DNA of 64,000 nt from NCBI RefSeq assembly GCF_000368925.1, contig NZ_KB849755.1:1232620-1296619 (forward strand), read 5' to 3'. Both the position numbers and the translations under genes were made by a program. Positions within the stretch are counted from its first letter, which is position 1. Every line of letters begins with the position of its first letter. The notes beneath the pieces were generated by a model. That model was not told where the DNA came from and made no database searches. It saw nothing but the letters and a program-made list of their open reading frames with translations. Source of the stretch: Acinetobacter bereziniae LMG 1003 = CIP 70.12 (lineage in GTDB: Bacteria > Pseudomonadota > Gammaproteobacteria > Pseudomonadales > Moraxellaceae). Of this stretch, positions 54,908 through 64,000 are shown one piece after another.

Positions 54908-55654
54908 GTGACCTTGAATGCTGAACAGGAATTTCTGTCGAGTTATAATAAAAAAGACTTTGATGCTCCCCTTTTCACAGTCGATATGGCTATTTTTTCT
55001 GTGGATGCTGGGCAGCTACAAGTTTTATTGATTAAGCGCTCCAATTTTCCACAAAAAGATAAATGGGCACTGCCGGGTGGTTTTGTTGATTTAACCCAAG
55101 ATGCAGATTTAATGGCTTCTGCGCATCGTAAATTGGTTGAAAAAACGGGGCTACAATCTCCCCATTTGGAACAAGTGGCAACTGTGGGCAATGCAACGCG
55201 TGATCCTCGGGGCTGGGCAGTCACCGCCTTGTACTTTGCGCTCATTGATTTCAAAGAATTTCAGCAAGTCGCTACCGAACAAACTGAACATAGTGAATGG
55301 GTTTCAATCTCGGAAGCAAAAAAACGAGACTTGGCATTTGATCATTTACAGCTTTTGGAAATGGCGATTGATCGTTTAAGCCGTAAAGCGCGCTATACCG
55401 CTTTACCAGTCAGTTTGATGCCAAAACTATTTACGTTGACTGAATTACAGCAGATTTATGAAATTATTTTGGGTCAAAGCTTAGAGAAGAAATCGTTTAG
55501 ACGTCGTATGATTGAAGCAGGTGCAGTTGAAGAAACAAATCAATCTAAAATTGCAGGTAAACGTCCTGCGCAACTGTATAAATATGCTTTCGAGAGCTAT
55601 GATTTCCATTTTCCAAGAATTTTGGAATATCCACGTGACTTAAATCCGTCATGA
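54908..55654 (+). CDS. nrtR: NrtR-like Nudix transcriptional regulator
   Basis: This 248-residue protein has an N-terminal Nudix-fold domain (APLFTVDMAIFSV...KWALPGGFVDL) and a C-terminal winged helix (~165-235, FTLTELQQIYEIILGQSLEKKSFRRRMI). The Nudix box reads GGFVDLTQDADLMASAHRKL then VEKTGL, lacking catalytic glutamates, as in NrtR repressors that sense ADP-ribose. It starts with GTG. Its likely targets are the PRPP synthetase and nadV nearby. The stop overlaps the next gene's start (ATGA). Confidence 0.87.
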   Translation: MTLNAEQEFLSSYNKKDFDAPLFTVDMAIFSVDAGQLQVLLIKRSNFPQKDKWALPGGFVDLTQDADLMASAHRKLVEKTGLQSPHLEQVATVGNATRDPRGWAVTALYFALIDFKEFQQVATEQTEHSEWVSISEAKKRDLAFDHLQLLEMAIDRLSRKARYTALPVSLMPKLFTLTELQQIYEIILGQSLEKKSFRRRMIEAGAVEETNQSKIAGKRPAQLYKYAFESYDFHFPRILEYPRDLNPS

Positions 55655-56217
55655 CTGAGATAAGATTAGTTCAAGCTTTTCCTCAAGAACTATTCGATGA
55701 TGTTATATTGGTGGCTCAATATCTTGAAAATCAGAAAATACAACTTCATGACAATACCCAATGTGAAGTGATCATTCATCAAGCTTTGATCAAGATACCT
55801 GCCAGAATCTATATCAACGCTGTACAATCTGTTGAGTTTCAAAACTTTCCATTGATACAACGTCAAATTCTATGGTGTATTTTCACGCGCCATCATGATG
55901 GTTTTGTCCGGCAAAAAGCGCTTGAAAAACTACTTCAGCAAAATCTTGAATATTTTATGACGCCATTTATCTTTCAATTGCTAGGTGAATATGTGGCTGA
56001 AATTTTGAAAATCATTGAGCCACATCTCAATGAAAATAATCAAAACAAATGGAGTGATTTTATCTTAGAAAATTGTCAGTATTTTCAAACGACACAAAGC
56101 AGAATCGTCAGTTATTGGAATGAGTACTATCGGTCAAGCTATCCTGATTTTAAAAACTATATTGGTCATCAAATTTTAACCAAATTCAAAAAATATGAGG
56201 AATCACGCTTTAAATGA
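55651..56217 (+). CDS. Uncharacterised helical protein coupled to nrtR
   Basis: I do not recognise this 188-residue protein. It is soluble and mostly helical, with the conserved-looking segment FPLIQRQILWCIFTRHHDGFVRQKALEKLL. HEAT-like helical pairs are possible. A four-base overlap with nrtR implies co-translation, but no link to NAD metabolism can be shown from sequence. Confidence 0.72.
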   Translation: MTEIRLVQAFPQELFDDVILVAQYLENQKIQLHDNTQCEVIIHQALIKIPARIYINAVQSVEFQNFPLIQRQILWCIFTRHHDGFVRQKALEKLLQQNLEYFMTPFIFQLLGEYVAEILKIIEPHLNENNQNKWSDFILENCQYFQTTQSRIVSYWNEYYRSSYPDFKNYIGHQILTKFKKYEESRFK

Positions 56218-56238
56218 AATGCATAACTTAAGTTTGAT

Positions 56239-56871
56239 TTATTGGTTACCAAAAACAATCACATAAGTTCCAATCTGTATTTTTTCTTCTAAGCAGCATG
56301 CCAGATGTTCTAAAAAATTCATTATTTTTATATCTTCAAAAGACAAATCCCTAAGGTCTGAAACAATTTTCTCTACTGCATTGTAATCAAAATAATTATC
56401 GGAACAAGGATCAAAACTATTCTCGAATTCATTTGTCAGCGGGCTAAAAAACGGAAATAAAGACCTAAATATTTCAATCACATAAGCAAAATCATCCTGT
56501 GGAATAAAATAAGTTCTAATGTTTTTATCTTGTACTCGCTCTAAGTTTTCATCTTCTGCCCAAATAAAGAAACCCACTTTATCAACATATTTGGGATTTT
56601 CCGCTATCGTCAACTTGATTGGACGTTGATTAAATTGATCAATCTTTTCAATAATTTTTTCAATATTCTGCTGATAAACAGGATTTATATAATATGTGTG
56701 AGCAAGCGTTTGGTCACATCCTGTCGCTAAACAAATTTTATTGAGATTATTTTGATGAAACTGAGTAAGCGATTGTTCAATATCGTCATTATTTTGTTTT
56801 AATAATGACAATGCTTCTGTCAATGAAACGTTTATTTTTGCTCGTAATATCTTGAGCTTTTCATTATTCAT
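56239..56871 (-). CDS. Uncharacterised protein with UBA/TS-N-like N terminus
   Basis: The 210-residue protein begins KLKILRAKINVSLTEALSLL followed by NNDDIEQSLTQFHQ. This resembles the N-terminal UBA-like domain of EF-Ts (L-R-x3-G-x5-A-L-x3-N-x-D-I-E-x-A). The remaining ~150 residues are acidic and unrecognised. EF-Ts uses this module to bind EF-Tu, so interaction with EF-Tu or another partner is possible but inferred. Confidence 0.72.
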   Translation of the reverse strand: MNNEKLKILRAKINVSLTEALSLLKQNNDDIEQSLTQFHQNNLNKICLATGCDQTLAHTYYINPVYQQNIEKIIEKIDQFNQRPIKLTIAENPKYVDKVGFFIWAEDENLERVQDKNIRTYFIPQDDFAYVIEIFRSLFPFFSPLTNEFENSFDPCSDNYFDYNAVEKIVSDLRDLSFEDIKIMNFLEHLACCLEEKIQIGTYVIVFGNQ

Positions 56872-56978
56872 AACATACTCTTGTATTTATTCATGATTCC
56901 ATTTTCAATATTTATACATCGTCACTGCCTAAATTATCTTATGTTAATTATACAATTAAATATCGATGGACAATAATT

Positions 56979-57356
56979 ATGAACACCCTATGCTATTTTG
57001 AAATTCAGTCTTCAAACCCTGAACGTGAAATGAAGTTTTATCATGAGGTCTTTGGTTGGAAGTTTAACAAAGTCGAAGGTTTACCGATCCAATATTTTCA
57101 AATTGAGACAGCAACATTACATGGAGGCTTATTAGAAAGACCAGCGCAAACACCACCGACACAGTGTGGAACCAATGCCTTTACCTGCTCTTTTGAAGTT
57201 GAAGATTTTGATCAAACGGCTGAAAAAATTTTAGCCTTAGGTGGGCGCATCGCCATGGAAAAATTTGCCATCCCTAACAAATGTTGGCAAGGCTACTTTT
57301 TAGATGCAGACCATAATACCTTTGGTTTGGTTCAAGTTGATCCAAATGCACAATGA
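56979..57356 (+). CDS. VOC (glyoxalase-like) family protein
   Basis: This 125-residue protein has the single VOC module: CYFEIQSSNPEREMKFYHEVFGWKFNKV in the first half and FEVEDFDQTAEKILALGGRIAMEKFAIP...GYFLDADHNTFGLVQ in the second. Such proteins bind metals or small ligands; the substrate is unknown. No neighbouring pathway gives a clue. Confidence 0.88.
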   Translation: MNTLCYFEIQSSNPEREMKFYHEVFGWKFNKVEGLPIQYFQIETATLHGGLLERPAQTPPTQCGTNAFTCSFEVEDFDQTAEKILALGGRIAMEKFAIPNKCWQGYFLDADHNTFGLVQVDPNAQ

Positions 57357-57655
57357 TTTTAAGAAATGAAACAAATAACTACACCAAACTCAGATTGATT
57401 TAAGTGGTGAATTTAGAGAATTGATATTCTAGAGTGTTGGTTTTTTAAAAGCTTAACCAGACGAGTGATTGAGTGAAATACTGTTTGGCTTTTTATCTGC
57501 TTAGTCAGCCATCCTGACCTTTTACTCAATCACTCACTTTAAACCGAAGCAATCAAAAAAGTAGTCTATTCAATCACCACAAAAGAACTTCTTATCTGAT
57601 TCATCCGTGAATTTATGCTACCTTATTTTACAACGCATTAAGATCACACACGCAC
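57357..57655. other. Intergenic with long-armed inverted repeat
   Basis: The 299-base gap holds the 12-bp inverted repeat at 57463-57535. The sbcDC promoter must lie between it and 57656. Confidence 0.6.
57463..57535. repeat. 12-bp inverted repeat with 49-base loop
   Basis: Arms GAGTGATTGAGT and ACTCAATCACTC are exact complements. Inside, GGCT (57487) can pair with AGCC (57507), giving a branched hairpin. There is no terminal T-run. It could be a small RNA, a REP-like element or a cruciform. Confidence 0.6.
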
Positions 57656-58909
57656 ATGACTGTACGCTTTCTTCATACTTCAGACTGGCATCTGGGACAA
57701 TTCTTTTATAACCACTCGCGCCAGTATGAACATGAACAGTTTTTAGCGTGGTTATTGCTACAAATTCAAGAGAAACAGCCAAATGCCTTACTGATCGCAG
57801 GTGATATTTTTGATGTGATTAACCCGGCTTCATCGGCTCAAAAACAATTATATCAATTTCTTGCAGATGCACATGAGATTGCACCACATATGCAAACACT
57901 GATGATTGCAGGAAATCATGACTCAGGTTACCGTATCGAACAAGTAGAACCGTTACTTGAGAAATATCATGCCAAATCTGTTGGGGTGATTCATAAAAAT
58001 AGTGAAGGTCAAATTGACTTAGATCGTTTACTGATTCCTATCTATGATCCGCAACGTCATATTATTGCTTGGTGTCTAAGTTTGCCCTTTTTACGTCCTG
58101 CTGAAATTACTGGATTTAATGAACAGACTCATAATAGTCAAAACGCAATTGCCTATTTACATCAACAGTTGATTGCAGAAGCTCGTAAGAGAAAAACGGC
58201 TGATCAAGCACTGATTTTAATGTCGCATGCGCATATGCAAGGTGGGGAAACTTCCGATTCTGAGCGCCCAATTATTGTAGGGAATGAAGAAGCTCTTTCA
58301 ACGACGTTGTTTGAAGATATTCTTGACTATGTGGCACTTGGACATTTACACAAACCACAAAAAGTTGCACAAGCACATATTCGTTATAGTGGTTCGCCCA
58401 TTCCACTGTCGTTTAGTGAAATCCACTACAAACATCAAATTGTAGACGTAAAAATTGATCCATCCAAAACAGATGAATCCCGCTTTGAGTTTGAAAGTAT
58501 CTATATTCCACGGAGTATACAGCTCCATAAAATCAAAGGAGAATTGAGCGTTGTTTTTGCTCAGTTACATGCTTTGCCAAGTGGAGAAATTGACAATATT
58601 GATCATCGTGAATATGTCGATATTGAATATCATACGGATGTTCCCCCTCCGCCCAATTTACGCCAACAATTTGAAGAAGCCTTACCCAAAGATAGATACC
58701 GATTGGTGCGTATTTCAAGACAATACTTAAGCGCAGAAAAAAATGGGGATACACCGAGTACAATCCATCTCGAACCGCCTACGCCAGAAAAACTTTTTCA
58801 ACAGCTCTGGGAAAAAAATGGTTATGCCAGTGATGATGCTGTTTTCAAAGACTTTTTAAATTTGCTGCAAGAAGCTGAGAAGTCACTCGAAAATGAACCT
58901 GAAGCATAG
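57656..58909 (+). CDS. sbcD: Exonuclease SbcCD, nuclease subunit SbcD
   Basis: This 417-residue Mre11-family phosphoesterase has motifs HTSDWHLGQ, AGDIFDVINP, AGNHDSGYR, MSHAHMQGG and LGHLHKPQ, which bind the two metals. With SbcC it degrades and opens hairpins and protein-blocked DNA ends. It lies nine bases before sbcC. Length is normal. Confidence 0.95.
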   Translation: MTVRFLHTSDWHLGQFFYNHSRQYEHEQFLAWLLLQIQEKQPNALLIAGDIFDVINPASSAQKQLYQFLADAHEIAPHMQTLMIAGNHDSGYRIEQVEPLLEKYHAKSVGVIHKNSEGQIDLDRLLIPIYDPQRHIIAWCLSLPFLRPAEITGFNEQTHNSQNAIAYLHQQLIAEARKRKTADQALILMSHAHMQGGETSDSERPIIVGNEEALSTTLFEDILDYVALGHLHKPQKVAQAHIRYSGSPIPLSFSEIHYKHQIVDVKIDPSKTDESRFEFESIYIPRSIQLHKIKGELSVVFAQLHALPSGEIDNIDHREYVDIEYHTDVPPPPNLRQQFEEALPKDRYRLVRISRQYLSAEKNGDTPSTIHLEPPTPEKLFQQLWEKNGYASDDAVFKDFLNLLQEAEKSLENEPEA

Positions 58910-58918
58910 GAGTTTGCT

Positions 58919-61900
58919 GTGAAAATTTTATCGATACGACTCAAAAATCTAGCTTCGTTGTCTGGTGAACATTTTATTGATTTTGAATCTGAACCATTGG
59001 CTTCAGCTGGTTTAGTCGCAATCGTCGGGAAAACCGGGGCTGGAAAGTCCACTATTCTGGATGCGATGTGCCTTGCCCTATTTAATAAAATCCCACGTTT
59101 AAAAGACAGTGATGGTAAGTTACAAGATGTGGATGGTTCAGAACTTTTAACCAACTCCCCACTGACTGTACTGCGTCGAGGTACCGCGCATGGCTTTGCA
59201 GAGCTTTGTTTTGTTGCACAAGATCAAAAACATTATCTGGCTCGTTGGGAGCTAAAACGTTCACGTGAAAAAGCAGATGGAAAACTGCAAAGTGTACAAC
59301 GTTATTTAAAATGTCTGACCGATGGAACAGTGATAGCGGATAAAGCCAAAGCTGTAGACAACAGTATTTATAAAATTACTCAATTGAGTTTCGAACAATT
59401 TACCCGTGCTGTACTTTTGGCACAATCTGAAGTCACAGCATTTTTAAAAGCACGTGATAATGAACGTGGAGAGTTACTCGAGTATTTAACCAATTCAGCA
59501 ATTTTTGGAAAAATTGGTCAATTGGCATATGAAAAAACCAAATTGGTGGCTTCAAAACGTAAGGAACTTGAAAACCTACTGGGTCATATTGAACTGTTAT
59601 CTGATGAGGATTTGGCTGAACTGTCGACTCAATTTCAATATATTGAAAACACCTATCAAAAATTACAATCAGAAAAAATCCAGCTTGAAAAACAACAGCT
59701 TTGGTTTGAACGTAAACAAAAATTAGATCAAGAGATTATTCTGAAACAGCAATTTTTAGATGCCCAACTCAAAGTACAACACGACTTACGACCTGAACGT
59801 GAATGTTTAATTCGTTTAGAAAAATTTTCGAGTATTCGCTCAAGTGTTTTTCAACAGCAACAGCTGAATAAAAATGAACAACAACTGACACCACAATTGC
59901 AAAAGCAACAACAACTGTTTGATCAGTTAAAGCTACAGTTTGAGCAGCAAAAGCAAAACTTCACTCAAGCTGAAACTGCTTTTAATGATATACAAAGTTT
60001 TGAAAACGCACATTTTGATGCTTTAAAAGAAGTACGTAAATGTATCCAAGAACGTGATTTTATTGGTACAGAATTTAAAAAAATTCAATCCAAACTCAAT
60101 GAATTGGAACAATCAAAACATCCCTTACTAAGCCAGCAACAGGAAGTTGAACAACATATTCAACGTCTTAGCCAACAGCAACTAAATTTAAGTCAAAAAC
60201 TTGTTGAGACACAACAATTTTCAAGTCTGGATAAAGGCTTGACAGCGCATATACAACAACTCAGTCAATTTATTCAACACTATCCAAACATCGAAAACCA
60301 ACTCGGTAATTTAAGCCAAGCTGAAGATAAACTCAGACAGCAAAACGCTCAATTACAGGCTTTAATTGATCAATCAGGTACGATCGAGACGCTAGAAACA
60401 AGGCTTGAACAAACCCGCCAACAACGTGAAACGATACTTTACCAACTCAATCAATTTGACATCATCCAACAAAAATTACAGCAATTTTTTGAATTACAGT
60501 CAGAGTCTCAACAACTTATTGCTCAAATTCATCAAGGTCATACACAATTTCAACAACTAGAAAAAGCCACAGTTCAAGCTGAACAAGATTATCACAACGC
60601 AAAACAGGCTCGAACCAAGCTACAGGATATACTTCAACAACAACGCTTATTGCATACAGAAAATGTCGAGAATTTAAGAGCAGCACTTAAAGATGATCAA
60701 CCATGTATCGTCTGTGGAAGTACCACCCATCCCTATAAAATGGATGATTCCATTGTTTCCAAAGCCTTGTTTGAACTACAACAGCAACAAGAACAGCAAG
60801 CTCTGCTTCAAGAGCAAGATACTTTTAACATTTGGCAGCTTAGTCAGCAGAATTTAACCCAATTCAATGCAGAGCAAGAACAACTAAAAACCTCGCAAAA
60901 AAGACTGGTTGAACGAATCGCAGTCACTCAACAGACTTGTGCTGAACAAATTGCTTCTGCAAGAATTAAGCTTGATCTCACTCAAACACAAGCTGAAATC
61001 ATGTTACAGTTAGGTCAATTTACCCAACAATCTCAACAGCAGATTGAGCAAATCGACCAACAGTCCAAACAATCGATTCAAACGATAAAAACCCAACAAC
61101 AATTGTTGCAGAGTACTCAGCACACATCACATTTATTACAACAAGCCAAAAACCTTCAGCACCAAATTCAGCATATCGTTTCATGTTTGTCTGAGCAGGA
61201 ACAACACATGTGGCAACAGCAGACAGTCACCACCGCAGAAAATGTTTGTATCCGTTTAAAACAACGTGCGCAACAACTTGATCAACAAGAACAGCACAGT
61301 AAGCAATTAGATTTATACGCCCAACAACAACACAGTATTCAACTCAACCTAGACAATATCTCCAAGCAAATTGCTGATACTGCTCAAAGCTTAGCGGAGA
61401 TTAAACTTAAAGGATTACAAAATACAGAAACTGCAAATCAATTAATTTTCAGCATGACGGGATTAAATGAAGTGAAGCCGAATGAATGGCTAGCTCAGCA
61501 TGATCTGAAACGCCAGCAAAGCCAACAACATTATCAACAACTCAAACAAAACTTTGAGCAATTGCGTAATCAATTTGAACAAGAAAAGAGCCAGCTTGAA
61601 CAGCTCAAAGCTCAGCTCACCCAAAATCTAAATCATCTCAATCAAGTGCAGTTTGAAATCCAACAATGGTTAACAGAACATCCAGATTTTCAATTAGAAG
61701 ATTTAAGCAACTTGGCGCAAATTACACCACCACAAGAACAGCAAATTCGAAAGCAATTACAGCAAGCTGAACGCACATTGAATGAAGCCCATTCAGCACT
61801 GAAAACCATTCAGGAACAACTCTCAGAACATCTAACGCTTCAACCAGAAATAGTGAGCAATGAATTACAACAATTGATGATAAGAAATAGTGAAGCGCTA

Positions 61901-62515
61901 AACACGCAAATTGAAATTCGAGATCAACTCAAACTCAAACTCGAATTACATCAGCAGAATGTCATGAAGCAAAAACAGTTTGCAGATCAAATTCACAACG
62001 TCCAGCAAGAAGAACATCGTTGGGGGAAAATTTCAGGTTTGATGGGGGATGCAACAGGTAAAAAATTTAGAGATTATGCGCAACAGTATAATTTGGATAT
62101 TTTACTTGAACATGCCAATCTGCAATTGGCGATGCTGTCTCAACGCTATACGCTTAAACGTCTCGAAAACTCTCTAAGTCTCGCCATTATTGATCATGAT
62201 ATGGATGGTGAAACTCGATCTGTTGCTTCACTGTCGGGTGGCGAGTCATTCTTAACAGCACTAGCGCTCTCTCTAGCAATTGCCAATATGGCTTCAGGTT
62301 CAATGAAAATTGAATCCTTATTTATTGATGAAGGTTTTGGAACACTGGATGCTTCATCATTACATATGGTAATGAATGCTTTGGATCAACTGCAAAATCA
62401 AGGGCGTAAAATTGTACTAATTTCACATATACAGGAAATGCATGAACGCATCCCTGTACAAATTCAAGTCCGAGCTTTAGGTGCAGGTGCCAGTACGATA
62501 GAAGTAGTCAGTTAA
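58919..62515 (+). CDS. sbcC: Exonuclease SbcCD, ATPase subunit SbcC
   Basis: This 1198-residue SMC-like ATPase has Walker A GKTGAGKST (37-45), long coiled coils and the zinc hook CIVC (C596, C599). The C-terminal signature LSGGESFLTALALSLA and Walker B LFIDEGFGTLDASS follow. The coiled coils are unusually rich in glutamine, with many QQ and QQQ runs. The start is GTG with AGGAG upstream. Two SbcC and two SbcD subunits form the nuclease. Confidence 0.95.
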   Translation: MKILSIRLKNLASLSGEHFIDFESEPLASAGLVAIVGKTGAGKSTILDAMCLALFNKIPRLKDSDGKLQDVDGSELLTNSPLTVLRRGTAHGFAELCFVAQDQKHYLARWELKRSREKADGKLQSVQRYLKCLTDGTVIADKAKAVDNSIYKITQLSFEQFTRAVLLAQSEVTAFLKARDNERGELLEYLTNSAIFGKIGQLAYEKTKLVASKRKELENLLGHIELLSDEDLAELSTQFQYIENTYQKLQSEKIQLEKQQLWFERKQKLDQEIILKQQFLDAQLKVQHDLRPERECLIRLEKFSSIRSSVFQQQQLNKNEQQLTPQLQKQQQLFDQLKLQFEQQKQNFTQAETAFNDIQSFENAHFDALKEVRKCIQERDFIGTEFKKIQSKLNELEQSKHPLLSQQQEVEQHIQRLSQQQLNLSQKLVETQQFSSLDKGLTAHIQQLSQFIQHYPNIENQLGNLSQAEDKLRQQNAQLQALIDQSGTIETLETRLEQTRQQRETILYQLNQFDIIQQKLQQFFELQSESQQLIAQIHQGHTQFQQLEKATVQAEQDYHNAKQARTKLQDILQQQRLLHTENVENLRAALKDDQPCIVCGSTTHPYKMDDSIVSKALFELQQQQEQQALLQEQDTFNIWQLSQQNLTQFNAEQEQLKTSQKRLVERIAVTQQTCAEQIASARIKLDLTQTQAEIMLQLGQFTQQSQQQIEQIDQQSKQSIQTIKTQQQLLQSTQHTSHLLQQAKNLQHQIQHIVSCLSEQEQHMWQQQTVTTAENVCIRLKQRAQQLDQQEQHSKQLDLYAQQQHSIQLNLDNISKQIADTAQSLAEIKLKGLQNTETANQLIFSMTGLNEVKPNEWLAQHDLKRQQSQQHYQQLKQNFEQLRNQFEQEKSQLEQLKAQLTQNLNHLNQVQFEIQQWLTEHPDFQLEDLSNLAQITPPQEQQIRKQLQQAERTLNEAHSALKTIQEQLSEHLTLQPEIVSNELQQLMIRNSEALNTQIEIRDQLKLKLELHQQNVMKQKQFADQIHNVQQEEHRWGKISGLMGDATGKKFRDYAQQYNLDILLEHANLQLAMLSQRYTLKRLENSLSLAIIDHDMDGETRSVASLSGGESFLTALALSLAIANMASGSMKIESLFIDEGFGTLDASSLHMVMNALDQLQNQGRKIVLISHIQEMHERIPVQIQVRALGAGASTIEVVS

Positions 62516-62539
62516 AAAAAGGAGGATATTAACCCTCCT
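62514..62539 (-). terminator. Intrinsic terminator for the minus-strand secreted protein
   Basis: On the minus strand AGGAGG / CCTCCT with an 8-base loop is followed by seven T. It overlaps the sbcC stop region. Confidence 0.82.
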
Positions 62540-62558
62540 CGAACTGGACTTAACGTAT

Positions 62559-62957
62559 TCAGTGATTTGCTAAATATTCTTTTTTAGCTTGATCACAAAT
62601 TTCTTTTTTATCACTCAAGCCTTGGGTTGCTGTTTCGAGGGTTTCATCAAAGGTGGTATCAAACTGTTTGTAATCTCGGTCATACTGTACTTTATATTTT
62701 TGATTATTTTTTAATACAGCGATTGAACTCTGAATGGCGACACACATTGGATAAAGTTCCTTCCGATCCTGTGTTTGAGTTGCACGATCAGTAATTTCTT
62801 CGATTTTTCCCAAAATCGTATCAAAGTTCTTTTGAAATTTTTCATAACTCGGTTGAGTTGCAATAAGGGATTTATATTGATCTTCGATTGGATTGGCAAA
62901 TGATTGTATGGAAGCCATGCCCAGTAAAGTGATCACACAAACTTTAACTAATTTCAT
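62559..62957 (-). CDS. Small secreted uncharacterised protein
   Basis: The 132-residue product has a signal peptide (VKVCVITLLGMASIQSFA-NP) and a helical mature part with two cysteines (YPMCVAIQSS, KEICDQAKKEY), perhaps disulfide-linked. No family is recognised. It has its own terminator and lies downstream of a lipoprotein gene on the same strand. Confidence 0.75.
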   Translation of the reverse strand: MKLVKVCVITLLGMASIQSFANPIEDQYKSLIATQPSYEKFQKNFDTILGKIEEITDRATQTQDRKELYPMCVAIQSSIAVLKNNQKYKVQYDRDYKQFDTTFDETLETATQGLSDKKEICDQAKKEYLANH

Positions 62958-63048
62958 TATATATTGACTCTTTTGTTTATTAATGGGTTCAAGTGTTTAA
63001 AAGCATAGGCTGTTTTCACGAATGCCCTATGCTCGTTGAAAAGATAAT

Positions 63049-63804
63049 TTATCGATCTGCTGGAAATGCATTGGGTGGCGGCGCATATTTATTTACAGGT
63101 TTCGCCTTTTCTTCTGGTGCTTCTAACTCATACACTACAGTACCGATTACACCTGTATTTTGAATAGAGCCTTGATCAGAATTAGCAGCATAAGCATCTT
63201 TAGGCTTACTAAACGTAAAAGATGCTACAGCAGAATCACTCTTACGGAAACCTTCGATTTTCAAGGTGTCATGCGCATGCAATACATAACCTGCATTGCT
63301 CCGAGAAGCTTCACTGCCATTAATTACATCAATACCATCAACACTGGCAACAATTTCAAAGGTCTTACCCGTATTATTTTCATACTGTAATTGATAACTT
63401 TGCCCTTCACGCCCTGACAAATAATATTTTTGCCCCACACGATACATGGGAATGAACTGACCATGATCATCGACCACAGAAAAACTAATTTTTCCTGCCG
63501 CGATTGAAATAGAATTCACTGATTTTCCTTGATAGTTTTTATCAGCATATTGCAAAATTGTTTCAGCCAATGACGTTTCAGATTTACGTTTTAACTGCAC
63601 TTCTGTGACCTTGGAATCAATTTCATCACCCCACTTCGTACCCAGTTTTTCATCAGCAGAGACTTGGTTATTGGCAGCTTCAGCAGCAGCATCGGTACTG
63701 GTCGTTTCAGCCGATGAGTTGGATGAACTTTCATCTGTTTTTTTCGCACAAGCAGCAAGAAAAATACACAGCAAAAGGCAGAGAAATATATTTATATTTT
63801 TCAT
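63049..63804 (-). CDS. Uncharacterised lipoprotein
   Basis: This 251-residue lipoprotein has signal MKNINIFLCLLLCIFLAAC with lipobox LAAC, then a Ser/Ala/Glu-rich linker (~20-45). The C-terminal ~200-residue domain is beta-rich (YRVGQKYYLSGREGQSYQLQYENNTGKTFEIVASVDGIDV) and ends in a proline-rich tail. The LSGREGQSYQL pattern recalls envelope proteins that bind or mimic glycan-handling domains, but I cannot name a family. An in-frame TTG two codons upstream is rejected in favour of the ATG. Confidence 0.75.
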   Translation of the reverse strand: MKNINIFLCLLLCIFLAACAKKTDESSSNSSAETTSTDAAAEAANNQVSADEKLGTKWGDEIDSKVTEVQLKRKSETSLAETILQYADKNYQGKSVNSISIAAGKISFSVVDDHGQFIPMYRVGQKYYLSGREGQSYQLQYENNTGKTFEIVASVDGIDVINGSEASRSNAGYVLHAHDTLKIEGFRKSDSAVASFTFSKPKDAYAANSDQGSIQNTGVIGTVVYELEAPEEKAKPVNKYAPPPNAFPADR

Positions 63805-64000
63805 TATCAAACCTATTTTAAAGTAATAAGTTACATTCCAATCATTATAATGCCTTGTATTTATTCAATAACATTGAACAATTAGAAAGATGTTTCAGTT
63901 AGATTATTATCAGCCATATCATAACTGAGCAATGTTTGATGTACTATTTTTTAATTATTGCAATTGTGTAACATTATAACATCCTAGAGCATTCTAGGAT

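Noticed and set aside
59505..59726. Short frame inside sbcC
   Set aside because: It is an alternative-frame shadow in an AT-rich coiled-coil region.
1..64000. CRISPR arrays, prophage or complete insertion sequences
   Set aside because: No regularly spaced direct repeats, phage structural genes or transposase genes were seen.

Overview
The window is low-GC gammaproteobacterial DNA whose gene content points to Acinetobacter. The clearest markers are the pmrC-pmrA-(pmrB) order with a PmrA-box promoter, a DcaP-type porin, FadL, a pgaBCD set, NadV with a small PRPP synthetase, and a repeat whose spurious translation I recognise as common in Acinetobacter genomes. It reads as a chromosome. There is no integrase, phage module or plasmid replication gene; the mobile traces are one short MITE-like element and one small insertion beside a tRNA gene.

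Layout. 1-2402 is the polymyxin-resistance operon on the minus strand, read from a PmrA box at 2449-2465; pmrB runs off the left edge. 2868-9067 holds an MFS permease, a PlsC-like acyltransferase, a patatin-like lipoprotein, the nfeD-slipin pair and putP. 9169-14330 holds ispA, a PAS-GGDEF protein with a degenerate active site, a stand-alone prpF and an aroP-like permease. tRNA-Arg(CCT) at 14403-14478 is followed by a Fic gene with two large palindromic operators; a decayed copy of the tRNA 3' end lies beyond it at 16086-16110, so the Fic gene looks like a small insertion at the tRNA. 16526-24000 holds fadL, a carbonic anhydrase, a secreted hydrolase with an unknown partner, a TonB receptor with a Fur box, and nfuA. 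24418-28591 holds an unknown Rossmann-like protein, then an apparent operon of crotonase, hydrolase and TetR regulator with a perfect palindrome in its promoter.

28638-36531 holds small envelope proteins, a B3-type metallo-beta-lactamase homologue with Arg, Gln and Lys in place of three zinc-binding histidines, an acyltransferase, and pgaD, pgaC and pgaB without pgaA. 37012-41045 holds housekeeping and stress genes (FKBP, DUF2252, MgtC-like, YaeQ, COG0523 GTPase). 41495-49838 holds a small Ala-rich secreted protein, an orphan PoNi-type immunity gene, a lipoprotein, a thioesterase, a second patatin lipoprotein, chrA, gltS and dcaP. 49839-51069 has no convincing gene but contains a 337-bp MITE-like element. 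51070-55654 is nicotinamide salvage: PRPP synthetase, NadV and, after an unrelated lipoprotein, an NrtR-like regulator. 55651-64000 holds unknown proteins (one with a UBA/TS-N-like N terminus), a VOC protein, sbcD-sbcC and two exported proteins.

How the genes work together. PmrA activates EptA (PmrC), which modifies lipid A. PgaC/PgaD make poly-GlcNAc and PgaB deacetylates it, although the usual export porin is not encoded here. The small synthetase supplies PRPP to NadV, with NrtR as the probable NAD sensor. SbcD and SbcC form one nuclease. Function calls come from motifs and remembered family sequences; no database search was run.
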